In this document: piece after piece, positions 25,698 to 34,642 of the stretch
How the letters are laid out: the number at the start of each line of letters is the position of its first letter
Numbering within the stretch: position 1 is the first letter of the stretch
Assembly (NCBI RefSeq): GCF_003119115.1
Contig: NZ_CP022363.1
Coordinates: 62,001 to 126,000 of the forward strand
Length of the DNA: 64,000 nucleotides
Direction of reading: 5' to 3'
DNA from: Azospirillum sp. TSH58
GTDB taxonomy: Bacteria > Pseudomonadota > Alphaproteobacteria > Azospirillales > Azospirillaceae
The notes under the pieces: model-generated
What the model saw: the letters and a program-made list of their open reading frames with translations, nothing else
The model's database searches: none
Told to the model about the DNA's origin: nothing
Program-made: the position numbers and the translations under genes

Positions 25698-25707
25698 ATT
25701 ATGGACC
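25691..25707. promoter_or_regulatory. 17-bp palindrome over the start of the IclR-synthetase fusion, predicted operator
   Basis: GGTCCATATTATGGACC is a perfect 8-1-8 inverted repeat. It overlaps the likely ribosome site and ATG of the fusion gene, so binding would block its own expression. Its half-sites GGTCCA and TGGACC recur with the same spacing at 25807-25823. Confidence 0.65.
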
Positions 25708-25740
25708 TTCGGGCCGGATGTCGTCCCAAAAAACATGCAT

Positions 25741-25757
25741 ACACGGAATGTCCGTGT
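25741..25757. promoter_or_regulatory. second type of dyad in the same divergent region
   Basis: ACACGGAATGTCCGTGT is a perfect 7-3-7 inverted repeat with a sequence unlike the GGTCCA sites. It may bind another regulator or be an RNA hairpin in the fusion gene leader. Confidence 0.4.
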
Positions 25758-25806
25758 TGAAAACGGTGCGCATCACAGGCTATAGTTCAGACGTTGCACA
25801 AAGGAC

Positions 25807-25823
25807 GGTCCACAATATGGACC
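25807..25823. promoter_or_regulatory. palindrome upstream of the importer operon, predicted operator
   Basis: GGTCCACAATATGGACC has the half-sites GGTCCA and TGGACC separated by 5 bases, exactly as at 25691-25707. It lies 65 bases before the livG-like ATG, a suitable place to control the importer operon. Confidence 0.65.
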
Positions 25824-25887
25824 AGTTCGCTAGGCCAACGATCCGGCGAACGATAAAAAAGGCAGTTCCACAGCAACGGAGGAGGAA

Positions 25888-26775
25888 ATGTCAGGCGCGC
25901 CCGTCGCATCGCCACGCGGTTACGCCCATCCGGCCGACGCCACCCGCGCGGCCTCCCCATCGGACACCATCTTCGAAGCCCGGGGCGTGTCCTTGCGCTT
26001 TGGCGGCGTGCAGGCGCTGACCGACGTCGGTTTCAGCATCCGCAAGGGGGAGCTGTTCTCCATCATCGGCCCGAACGGTGCGGGCAAGACCTCCATGGTC
26101 AACTGCATCTCCGGCCGCTACCGGCCCACCGACGGAAAGGTCTATTTCAAGGGCCAGGACATCACGGGCATGACGCCCAACCACCGCGCCGCGCTCGGCA
26201 TCGGGCGCACCTTCCAGAATCTGGCGCTGTTCGGCCACATGACGGTGCTCGACAACATCATGGTCGGGCGGCATCACCTGCTGAAGAACAACTTCTTCAC
26301 CGGCTCGCTCTACTGGCTGACCGGCGCCCGCAAGGAGGAGCTGGCCCACCGCCGCGAGGTCGAGGAGATCATCGACTTCCTGGAAATCCAGCATGTCCGC
26401 AAGGCCACCGCCGGCACGCTGTCCTACGGCCTGCGCAAGCGGGTGGAGTTGGCCCGCGCCATCGCGCTGAAGCCCGACCTGATCCTCCTGGACGAGCCCA
26501 TGGCGGGCATGAACCTGGAGGAGAAGGAGGACATGGCCCGCTACATCGTCGACCTGAACGAGGAGTTCGGCATGACGGTGGTGATGATCGAGCACGACAT
26601 GGGCGTCGTGATGGACATCTCCCACCGCGTGATCGTCCTGGAGTTCGGCAAGAAGATCGCCGAGGGCACGCCCGAGGAGGTTCTGGCCGACCCGCGCGTC
26701 AAGCGCGCCTATCTCGGCGAGGACGACGAGGAGGACGAGGCCGTGGCCCCGCCGCCCAAGCAGGAGGTCGCGTGA
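25888..26775 (+). CDS. livG: liv-type ABC importer ATPase (LivG family)
   Basis: 295 residues. Walker A GPNGAGKTSMVN, Q-loop IGRTFQNLALFGHMTVLDN, signature LSYGLRKRVELARA (a variant of LSGGQ normal for LivG), Walker B LILLDEPMAGMN and the H-loop MIEHDMGVV are intact. It energises uptake through LivH/LivM homologues encoded downstream. The start has GGAGGAGG just upstream. The N-terminal 25 residues and the acidic C-terminus (EDDEEDE) are extensions over the family core. Its TGA overlaps the ATG of an acyl-CoA synthetase, which suggests the imported compound is a carboxylic acid activated on entry. Confidence 0.93.
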   Translation: MSGAPVASPRGYAHPADATRAASPSDTIFEARGVSLRFGGVQALTDVGFSIRKGELFSIIGPNGAGKTSMVNCISGRYRPTDGKVYFKGQDITGMTPNHRAALGIGRTFQNLALFGHMTVLDNIMVGRHHLLKNNFFTGSLYWLTGARKEELAHRREVEEIIDFLEIQHVRKATAGTLSYGLRKRVELARAIALKPDLILLDEPMAGMNLEEKEDMARYIVDLNEEFGMTVVMIEHDMGVVMDISHRVIVLEFGKKIAEGTPEEVLADPRVKRAYLGEDDEEDEAVAPPPKQEVA

Positions 26776-28706
26776 TGTCTATTCCCGACATTAAGACCCA
26801 CGACACGCTGCCGAAGCTGCTGACCCTGCACGCCCGCGAGCATGGCGGCGACGTCGCCATGCGCGAGAAGGACTTCGGCATCTGGCGCGAGTTCACCTGG
26901 GCGGACATGCACGCCCGCGTGCGCGCCTTCACGCTCGGCCTCATCAAGCTTGGCGTGGAGCGCGGCCATGTGGTGGCCCTGCTCGGCGACAACCGGCCCG
27001 ACTGGGTGATGGGCGAGATCGCCGCCCACGCCATGGGCGCCATGAGCCTGGGCATCTACCGCGACGCCATGGACGAGGAGGTCGCCTACCTCATCACCTA
27101 CGCCGACGTGCATGTCATCTTCGCGGAGGACGAGGAGCAGGTCGACAAGCTGCTGAACCTGGGCGAGCGCCTGCCGACGCTGAAGCACATCATCTATTCC
27201 GACCCCCGCGGCATGCGCAAATACAGCGACCCGCGCCTGATGGAGGCGTCGGATCTGGTCAAGCTGGGCAACGCGCTGCACGCCGAGAAGCCGAACCTCT
27301 ACGAGGAGCTGGTCGGCGCGACGAAGGGCGACGACGTGGCGGTGCTCTGCACCACGTCGGGCACCACCTCGAACCCGAAGCTGGCGATGCTGCCGGCGGG
27401 GCGGCTGATCCGCCACGTCGCCAGCTATCTGTCGGTGGACCCCAAGGGGCCGGCGGACGAGTATGTGTCGGTGCTGCCGCTGTCCTGGATCATGGAGCAG
27501 ATCTACGCCGTCGGCATGGGCATGGTGTCGCGGATGCGCGTGAACTTCGTCGAGGAAGCCGAGACGATGATGAACGACTTCCGCGAGATCGGGCCGAGCT
27601 TCGTGCTGTTCGCCCCCCGTCTGTGGGAGCAGATCGCCGCCGACGTGCGCGCCCGCATGATGGACGCCTCGCCCTTCAAGCAGAAGATGTACGACTACGG
27701 CATGAAGCTGGGACTGGAGGCGCTCGCCAACGGAACCCGCTCCGCGGTCGCCGACCGCATTCTCTTCGCAGCGCTGCGAGACCGCCTGGGCTTCACCAAC
27801 CTGAAGTCGGCGGCGACCGGCGGTGCGGCGCTCGGCCCCGACACCTTCAAGTTCTTCCAGGCGCTGGGCGTGCCGCTGCGCCAGATCTACGGCCAGACCG
27901 AGACGATGGGCGCCTACACGGTGCACCGCTCGAACGACGTGGATTTCGACACGGTGGGCGTGCCCTTCGACGACGGCGTCAAGGTCAAGGTGATCGAGCC
28001 CGACCAGAACGGCATCGGCGAGATCGTGGTCAGCCACCCCAACATGTTCGCCGGCTACTACCGCAACGAGGCCTCGACCACGGCCGATCTGCGCGACGGC
28101 TGGATGCACACGGGCGACGCCGGCTTCTTCGACAAGAAGGGCCATCTGGTCATCATCGACCGCATCAAGGACATCGCCACCACCAGCAACAACGACCGCT
28201 TCAGCCCGCAATACATCGAGAACAAGCTGAAGTTCAGCCCCTACGTGGCCGAGGCGGTGATCCTGGGCAACAAGCGGCCCTACCTGTCGGCGATCATCTG
28301 CATCCGTTTCCCCATCGTGTCGAAGTGGGCGGAGAAGAACCGCATCACCTTCACCACCTACTCCGATCTGGCGTCCAAGCCGGAGGTCTACGAGCTGCTG
28401 CGCCAGGAGGTGGAGCGGGTGAACGCGACGCTGCCGGAGTTTCAGCGCATCACCAAGTTCCTGCTGCTCTACAAGGAACTGGACGCCGACGACGGCGAGC
28501 TGACCCGCACCCGCAAGGTGCGGCGCGGCGTGATCGCCGAGAAGTACGGCGAGATCATCGACTCCATCTACGCGGGCCAGCCGGCCATCGACGTGGACAC
28601 CACCATCACCTTCCAGGACGGCACCAAGCAGCGCATCCGCACGGTGCTGAAGGTGGTCGACCTGCTGCCCGCCCCGGCCAAGAAGCCGGCGCAGGCCGCG
28701 GCATGA
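26775..28706 (+). CDS. long-chain-type acyl-CoA synthetase embedded in the importer operon
   Basis: 643 residues. The P-loop CTTSGTTSNPKLAMLPAGR, the motif LRQIYGQTETMGAYTVHR, the ATP/hinge motif GWMHTGDAGFFDKKGHLVIIDRIKD, and TRTRKVRRG in place of the usual C-terminal Lys motif are present. The architecture matches the eukaryote-like long-chain AMP-binding branch. The start overlaps the LivG stop as TGATG with AGGAGG nearby. Synthetases of this type placed inside liv-type operons are usually linked to uptake of aromatic or other carboxylic acids. The substrate cannot be decided from sequence. Confidence 0.88.
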   Translation: MSIPDIKTHDTLPKLLTLHAREHGGDVAMREKDFGIWREFTWADMHARVRAFTLGLIKLGVERGHVVALLGDNRPDWVMGEIAAHAMGAMSLGIYRDAMDEEVAYLITYADVHVIFAEDEEQVDKLLNLGERLPTLKHIIYSDPRGMRKYSDPRLMEASDLVKLGNALHAEKPNLYEELVGATKGDDVAVLCTTSGTTSNPKLAMLPAGRLIRHVASYLSVDPKGPADEYVSVLPLSWIMEQIYAVGMGMVSRMRVNFVEEAETMMNDFREIGPSFVLFAPRLWEQIAADVRARMMDASPFKQKMYDYGMKLGLEALANGTRSAVADRILFAALRDRLGFTNLKSAATGGAALGPDTFKFFQALGVPLRQIYGQTETMGAYTVHRSNDVDFDTVGVPFDDGVKVKVIEPDQNGIGEIVVSHPNMFAGYYRNEASTTADLRDGWMHTGDAGFFDKKGHLVIIDRIKDIATTSNNDRFSPQYIENKLKFSPYVAEAVILGNKRPYLSAIICIRFPIVSKWAEKNRITFTTYSDLASKPEVYELLRQEVERVNATLPEFQRITKFLLLYKELDADDGELTRTRKVRRGVIAEKYGEIIDSIYAGQPAIDVDTTITFQDGTKQRIRTVLKVVDLLPAPAKKPAQAAA

Positions 28707-28731
28707 GGGGAATGAGGATGACGCACATCAA

Positions 28732-28844
28732 TCCCCCTCTTCCCCCCGGGGAGAGGGTAGGGGTGAGGGGGACCGGCGTTTGCCGAACCTTTCATCCCGC
28801 GACGCGCCCCCTCACCCTAACCCTCTCCCCGGGGGGGAGAGGGG
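28732..28844. repeat. palindromic intergenic repeat, copy 4 (variant)
   Basis: Outer segments ccccctcttccccccgggga and gggggggagaggggat, with inner GGTGAGGGGG and its inverse CCCCCTCACC. It is a variant of the family with CTCTCCCC instead of CTCCCCCGC arms. It sits inside the operon between the acyl-CoA synthetase and livH, directly ahead of the livH ribosome site. Confidence 0.75.
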
Positions 28845-28875
28845 ATAAGAATTGTGGTTTTGGGGAGGCCACGCC

Positions 28876-29763
28876 ATGACCTTGCTCTTCCAGCTTCTCG
28901 TCAACGGACTGATCGTCGGCGCGCTGTACGGCGTCGTGGCGATGTCCTTCGTGCTGATCTACAAGGCCAGCCGCATCGTGAACTTCGCCCAGGGCGAGTT
29001 CCTGCTGATCGGCGCCTGGACCTGCTGGTGGCTGCTGACCTCCTGGCAGTTGCCCTTCTGGATCGGATTCCCGATCACGCTGGCCTTCATGATGGTCTTC
29101 GGCATCGTGCTTCAGGTCGTCGTGCTGCGGCCGATGATCGGGGAGCCGATCATCTCCGTCATCATGGTCACCATCGGCCTGTCGATCTTCTTCCAGGCCC
29201 TGATGAAGTGGATGTTCGGTGTCTTCGCCAAGCCGTTCCCGACCATCTTCGCCAGCCCGACCGTGAACATCTTCGGGCTCGACGTGCAGACCGTCTATGT
29301 GATGAGCCTCGTCATCTCGATCCTGATCATGGCGGGCTTCGGCTGGTTCTTCAAATACTCGCGGATGGGGCTGGCGATGCGGGCGACCGCCTTCGACCAG
29401 CAGGTGGCGCAGTCGCTGGGCATCTCCGTCCGCCACATGTTCGCGATGAGCTGGGCCATCTCCGCCATGGTGTCGGCGGTGGCCGGCGTCACGGTCGGCG
29501 TCGTCAACGGCGTGTCCTCCGCGCTCTCCTTCTTCGGCATCAAGGTCTTCCCGGCGGTCATCCTCGGCGGGCTGGACAGCGTGGCCGGGGCGGTGCTGGG
29601 CGGCCTGATCGTCGGCGTGCTGGAGAATCTCGCTCACTATCTGGACAGCCAGTGGCTGAACTGGGGCAACATGTACGAGATCGCCCCCTTCTACGTCCTG
29701 ATCGTCATCCTGATGATCAAGCCATACGGCCTCTTCGGCACCAAGGACATCGAGCGCGTGTAA
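28876..29763 (+). CDS. livH: liv-type ABC importer permease (LivH family)
   Basis: 295 residues with about eight hydrophobic helices. It starts LLFQLLVNGLIVGALYGVVA and has the conserved IVNFAQGEFLLIGAW of LivH proteins, the coupling segment AFDQQVAQSLGI and the late glycine-rich FPAVILGGLDSVAGAVLGG. ATG 28876 has GGAGG 7 bases upstream, preferred over an in-frame ATG at 28852 that begins in the repeat. It forms the inner-membrane channel with the LivM homologue 15 bases downstream. Confidence 0.92.
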   Translation: MTLLFQLLVNGLIVGALYGVVAMSFVLIYKASRIVNFAQGEFLLIGAWTCWWLLTSWQLPFWIGFPITLAFMMVFGIVLQVVVLRPMIGEPIISVIMVTIGLSIFFQALMKWMFGVFAKPFPTIFASPTVNIFGLDVQTVYVMSLVISILIMAGFGWFFKYSRMGLAMRATAFDQQVAQSLGISVRHMFAMSWAISAMVSAVAGVTVGVVNGVSSALSFFGIKVFPAVILGGLDSVAGAVLGGLIVGVLENLAHYLDSQWLNWGNMYEIAPFYVLIVILMIKPYGLFGTKDIERV

Positions 29764-29778
29764 GGAGCGGCCGCAACC

Positions 29779-30852
29779 ATGGCGAACATCAGTCTCATCC
29801 CCTGCGGCGACTTCAAGACCCGGTACGCCGCCGACACGACCATCTTCCCGACCAAGACCAGCCGCAACTTCGCGATCCTGGGCGTGGCGCTGCTGCTGCT
29901 CTGCCCGGCCTTCATGGACCGCTACTGGCTGAACCTGTGCATCCAGATCGGCTATCTCGGCATCGCGGCGCTGGGGCTGAACATCCTGGTCGGCTTCACC
30001 GGCCAGATCTCCATCGGGCACGCCGCCTTCTTCGGCTTCGGCGCCTTCTCGTCGGCGTGGCTGTCGAACAGCTTCGGCATCCCGGTGGCGCTCGCCATCC
30101 CGCTGGCCGGCGTGATGACCACCGCGGTCGGCATGCTGTTCGGCATCCCGGCGGCGCGGCTGAAGGGCCTGTACCTCGCCATCGCCACGCTGGCGGCGCA
30201 GTACATCCTCCAGGACTTCTTCTCGCGCGCCGACTGGTTCACCGGCGGCACCGCCGGGACGATCGCGGAGCCCTTCACCCTGTTCGGCTACGCCTTCGAC
30301 ACCGACGAGAGCTTCTTCTACGTCGTGCTGGTCTATGTGGTCGTCATGTACATCCTGGCGACCAACCTGATGCGGTCGCGCGACGGGCGGGCGCTGGTGG
30401 CGGTGCGTGACCATTATCTCTCCGCGGAGATCATGGGCATCAACCTGACCAAGTACCGCACGATGTCCTTCGGCATCTCGTCCTTCTACGCCGGCATCGG
30501 CGGCGCGCTCTACGCCCACTATCTGCAGTTCGTGTCGGTGGAGGGCTTCACGATCCTCTTCTCGATCCAGTTCCTCGGCATGATCATCATCGGGGGCCTG
30601 GGCTCGATCATGGGGTCGCTGATGGGCACCGCCTTCATGGTGCTTCTGCCGGAGGTGATGCAGGCCATCACCACGGCGCTGTCCGGCACCGCCATCGACG
30701 CCGCGCTGAACCTGAGGGAGGCCATCGCCTTCCTGCGCGAAATGGCCATCGGTCTGGTCATCATCCTGTTCCTGGTCTTCGAGCCGGACGGGCTGGCCCA
30801 CCGCTGGAAGCAGATCAAGGCCTACTGGAAGCTCTACCCGTTCTCGCACTAG
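29779..30852 (+). CDS. livM: liv-type ABC importer permease (LivM family)
   Basis: 357 residues, many hydrophobic helices. Family hallmarks are LNILVGFTGQISIGHAAFFGFGAF, the coupling region LMRSRDGRALVAVRDHYLSAEIMG and the GGLGSIMGSLMGTAF turn. The N-terminal 30 residues are a soluble extension. AAGGAG lies 11 bases before the ATG. It pairs with LivH in the membrane. Confidence 0.92.
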   Translation: MANISLIPCGDFKTRYAADTTIFPTKTSRNFAILGVALLLLCPAFMDRYWLNLCIQIGYLGIAALGLNILVGFTGQISIGHAAFFGFGAFSSAWLSNSFGIPVALAIPLAGVMTTAVGMLFGIPAARLKGLYLAIATLAAQYILQDFFSRADWFTGGTAGTIAEPFTLFGYAFDTDESFFYVVLVYVVVMYILATNLMRSRDGRALVAVRDHYLSAEIMGINLTKYRTMSFGISSFYAGIGGALYAHYLQFVSVEGFTILFSIQFLGMIIIGGLGSIMGSLMGTAFMVLLPEVMQAITTALSGTAIDAALNLREAIAFLREMAIGLVIILFLVFEPDGLAHRWKQIKAYWKLYPFSH

Positions 30853-30866
30853 GGCCCTCTTCGCCC

Positions 30867-30882
30867 TGGCACGCCTCTCGCA
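30867..30882 (+). promoter_or_regulatory. possible sigma-54-like promoter ahead of the substrate-binding protein gene
   Basis: TGGCACGCCTCTCGCA has GG and GC exactly 10 bases apart and matches TGGCAC-N5-TTGC apart from one base. It lies 43 bases before the ATG of the binding protein. It is tentative, because such GC-rich matches arise by chance here. Confidence 0.25.
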
Positions 30883-30924
30883 CATCGGCTTCTGAAAAAC
30901 ATAACGACTGGGAGAAAACGCACC

Positions 30925-32208
30925 ATGACCATGAAGACCGTCCTGCTGGCGTCCGCCGCCGTCGTCCTGCTCGGCACCGGGGCCGCCAACGCCCAGAAGA
31001 TCCCTGTCGGCCATCTCGCCGACCAGTCCGGCGCCACGTCGGACGTGGGCGTGCCCTTCGGCCAGGGCGTGGCCGACGCGCTCGCCTACATCAACAAGAA
31101 CGGCGGCGTCGCGGGCACGACGATGGACGTCGAGACGGTGGACTACGGCTATCAGGCGCCGCGCGCCATCAGCCAGTACAAGAAGTGGTCGTCGGGCAGC
31201 GGCAAGGTCGCGGCCATCCAGGGCTGGGGCACCGCCGACACCGAGGCGCTGACCGGCTTCGTCGGCAAGGACGAGATCCCCTACTACTCCGGTTCCTACT
31301 CCGGTCACCTGACCGACCCGACCGGCAAGGGCCCGCACGGCTCCAAGCCGGCCCCGTACAACTTCTTCTACGGCCCGTCCTACTCCGACGGCCTGCGCGC
31401 CATGCTGATGTGGGCGGCCGACGACTGGAAGAAGAAGGGCGGCTCGGGCAAACCCAAATACGTCCACATGGGCGCCAACCACCCCTACCCGAACGCCCCG
31501 AAGGAAGCCGGTGAGCAGCTCGCCAAGGAGCTGGGCTTCGACGTGCTGCCGGCAGTCCAGTTCGCTCTGACGCCGGGCGACTACACCGCCCAGTGCCTGA
31601 CGCTGAAGGAGGCCGGCGCCAACTACGCCTATCTCGGCAACACGGCGGGCTCGAACATCTCCGTCCTGAAGGCCTGCCAGACGGTCGGCGCCCAGGTGCA
31701 GTTCATGGGCAACGTCTGGGGCATGGACGAGAACGCCGCCAAGGCCGCCGGCTCGGCCGCCAACGGCGTGATCTTCCCGGTGCGCACCGCGGCGATCTGG
31801 GGCGGCGACGCGCCGGGCATGAAGATCGTCAAGGAGATCTCCAAGGTCTCCGACGCCGCCGGCACCGCCTACCGTCCGGTGCACTACGTGTCGGGCATCT
31901 GCTCCGCCTTCTACATGAAGGAAGCCATGGACTGGGCGAAGCAGAACGGCGGCGTGACCGGCCCGAACATCCGCAAGGGCATGTACCAGAAGAAGGATTG
32001 GGTGCCGGCGGGCCTTGAGGGCGTCTGTGTGCCGTCGACCTGGACCGAGACCGACCACCGCGGCATGGACAAGGTCAACCTGTACCGCGCCAACGTGACC
32101 GGCGAGACCGGCGGCTCGGTGGACGAGTTGGTGAAGGCCGGCACGATCAAGCTGGAGAAGATCGCCACCGTCGACGTCCCGCGCAAGCCGGAGTGGCTGG
32201 GCTGGTAA
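30925..32208 (+). CDS. liv-type ABC importer periplasmic substrate-binding protein
   Basis: 427 residues. A signal peptide, MTMKTVLLASAAVVLLGTG ending in ANAQ, is cleaved near residue 23. The mature part begins KIPVGHLADQSGATSDVGVPF, the typical opening of type I periplasmic binding proteins of the LivK/HAAT class. At 427 residues it is longer than amino-acid binders (about 370) and closer to those for aromatic acids and amides. GGGAG lies 10 bases before the ATG. A strong hairpin follows the stop codon and may stabilise this part of the mRNA, giving the binding protein higher levels than the membrane parts. Confidence 0.9.
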   Translation: MTMKTVLLASAAVVLLGTGAANAQKIPVGHLADQSGATSDVGVPFGQGVADALAYINKNGGVAGTTMDVETVDYGYQAPRAISQYKKWSSGSGKVAAIQGWGTADTEALTGFVGKDEIPYYSGSYSGHLTDPTGKGPHGSKPAPYNFFYGPSYSDGLRAMLMWAADDWKKKGGSGKPKYVHMGANHPYPNAPKEAGEQLAKELGFDVLPAVQFALTPGDYTAQCLTLKEAGANYAYLGNTAGSNISVLKACQTVGAQVQFMGNVWGMDENAAKAAGSAANGVIFPVRTAAIWGGDAPGMKIVKEISKVSDAAGTAYRPVHYVSGICSAFYMKEAMDWAKQNGGVTGPNIRKGMYQKKDWVPAGLEGVCVPSTWTETDHRGMDKVNLYRANVTGETGGSVDELVKAGTIKLEKIATVDVPRKPEWLGW

Positions 32209-32217
32209 GCCGGACCG

Positions 32218-32252
32218 CCCCCGTCGCCACCGTGAAAGGGCGGCGACGGGGG
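32218..32252 (+). terminator. intercistronic hairpin after the binding-protein gene
   Basis: CCCCCGTCGCC (32218-32228) pairs with GGCGACGGGGG (32242-32252), an 11-bp stem with a 13-base loop and no U-tract. It is more likely an mRNA-stabilising or attenuating hairpin than a full terminator, since livF and further operon genes follow on the same strand. Confidence 0.6.
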
Positions 32253-32287
32253 CACCCGTCCCGTCTCACTGCATCAGGTGCCGCATC

Positions 32288-33148
<861 letters not shown>

Positions 33149-33169
33149 CGTGAGAGGAGTGGTTGTTGC

Positions 33170-33314
33170 GGGCCCCCCTCCCAACCTCCCCCCGCTCTCG
33201 GCGGACCGAAGGTCCGCCTGCCGCGTCAGCGCAAACCTTCGGGTTGCGCGAGAGCTGCGCAGAGGGAGGAGTTGAGCCCTCCCCTGCGAAGCGGGGGAGG
33301 GTTGGGTGGGGGCC
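33170..33314. repeat. palindromic intergenic repeat, copy 5 (long form)
   Basis: Outer arms gggcccccctcccaacc and ggttgggtgggggccc. Inside are two extra hairpins: CGGACC-GAA-GGTCCG, and CGCAAACC-TTCG-GGTTGCG with a UUCG tetraloop. It lies between livF and the PaaK-like gene. Confidence 0.8.
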
Positions 33315-33352
33315 CACCACGACACCTCAAGAAAAACAGCCGGGAGGCATCG

Positions 33353-34582
33353 GTGTCCGACACTTACGATCAACTCGAAACCCGCTCCCCCGACCGGCGC
33401 GAGGCGGAGCTGTTCGCGGCGCTGCCGGCGCAGATCGCCCACGCCAAGGCGAACGCGCCCTATTTCACCCGCCTGCTGGCCGATGTGGACCCCGCCGCCG
33501 TCCGTGACCGGGCGTCGCTCGCCACCCTTCCGGTCACCCGCAAGTCGGACCTGATCGCGCTGCAGAAGGAGGCGCCGCCCTTCGGCGGGATGACCACCGT
33601 CGCCATCGGGCGGCTGGCCCGCGTCTTCGCCTCGCCCGGCCCGATCCATGATCCGGAGGCCCACGGCACGGACCCCTGGCGCACCGCGCGGGCGCTTTAC
33701 GCCTCGGGCATCCGCGGCGGCGACCTCGTCCAGAACTGCTTCGCCTACCACCTGACCCCCGCCGGCTCGATGTTCGAGACGGGGGCGCACGCGCTGGGCT
33801 GCGCGGTCATCCCCGCCGGCGTCGGCAACACGGAGATGCAGGCCCAGGTGGCCGCGCATCTGAAGCCACGGGCCTACATCGGCACCCCCGACTTCCTGAA
33901 GATCATCCTGGAGAAGGGCGACGAGCTGGGGCTGGACCTCTCCTCCATCGCGATCGGCCATCTGACCGGCGGTCCCTTCCTGCCCGACGCCCGCGCCTAT
34001 TACGAGGGGCGCGGCATCGCCGCCTACCAGAGCTACGGCACCGCCGATCTCGGCCTCGTCGCCTACGAGACGACGGCCCGCGCCGGGCTGGTGGTGGAGG
34101 AGGGGGTGATCGTCGAGATCGTCCGCCCGGGCACCGGCGATCCCGTGCCGGAGGGCGAGGTGGGGGAGGTGGTCGTCACCACCTTCAACCAGGCCTATCC
34201 GCTGGTCCGCTTCGCCACCGGCGACCTCTCCGCCGTGCTGCCGGGCGAGAGCCCCTGCGGACGCACCAACATGCGGCTGAAGGGCTGGATGGGCCGCGCC
34301 GACCAGACCACCAAGGTCAAGGGCATGTTCGTCCACCCGCAGCAGATCGCCGAGGTGGTGCGTCGCCACCCGCAGATCGGCAAGGCCCGCCTCGTCGTCG
34401 GGCGGGAGGACGCCAACGACACCATGACCCTGCGCTGCGAGTCGCCCGAGTCCGGCGAGGCTTTGGCGGCTTCGGTGCGTGAAACTCTGGCCGCCGTCAC
34501 CAAATTGAAGGGTGTCGTGGAGTTCGCGGCCCCCGGCAGCCTGCCCAACGACGGCAAGGTCATCGAAGACGCCCGCGTCTGA
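33353..34582 (+). CDS. phenylacetate-CoA ligase-like AMP-binding protein
   Basis: 409 residues from GTG 33353, which has GGAGG 5 bases upstream. Upstream in-frame codons lie in the repeat. The layout is that of the PaaK family: an N-terminal helical part, HLTGGPFLPDARAYYEGRG, YQSYGTADLGLVAYET (A5-like) and FATGDLSAVLPGESPCGRTNMRLKGWMGRADQTTKVKGMFVHP, the hinge into a short C-terminal domain. The P-loop position reads FASPGPIHDPE rather than TSGTTG, a variant seen in some PaaK-like proteins. It probably activates an aromatic or other carboxylic acid brought in by the importer. Actual substrate is unknown. Confidence 0.85.
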   Translation: MSDTYDQLETRSPDRREAELFAALPAQIAHAKANAPYFTRLLADVDPAAVRDRASLATLPVTRKSDLIALQKEAPPFGGMTTVAIGRLARVFASPGPIHDPEAHGTDPWRTARALYASGIRGGDLVQNCFAYHLTPAGSMFETGAHALGCAVIPAGVGNTEMQAQVAAHLKPRAYIGTPDFLKIILEKGDELGLDLSSIAIGHLTGGPFLPDARAYYEGRGIAAYQSYGTADLGLVAYETTARAGLVVEEGVIVEIVRPGTGDPVPEGEVGEVVVTTFNQAYPLVRFATGDLSAVLPGESPCGRTNMRLKGWMGRADQTTKVKGMFVHPQQIAEVVRRHPQIGKARLVVGREDANDTMTLRCESPESGEALAASVRETLAAVTKLKGVVEFAAPGSLPNDGKVIEDARV

Positions 34583-34642
34583 GAACCGCTGATAACCGAA
34601 AACAACGATAACCGACCCGATACACACGAGGACCTTTTCGAC

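Noticed and set aside
28792..32058. Very long open frame on the minus strand (about 1088 codons)
   Set aside because: It mirrors the importer genes on the plus strand; its product is His/Arg/Gly/Asp-rich with no domain motifs, as expected from the antisense of GC-rich codons.
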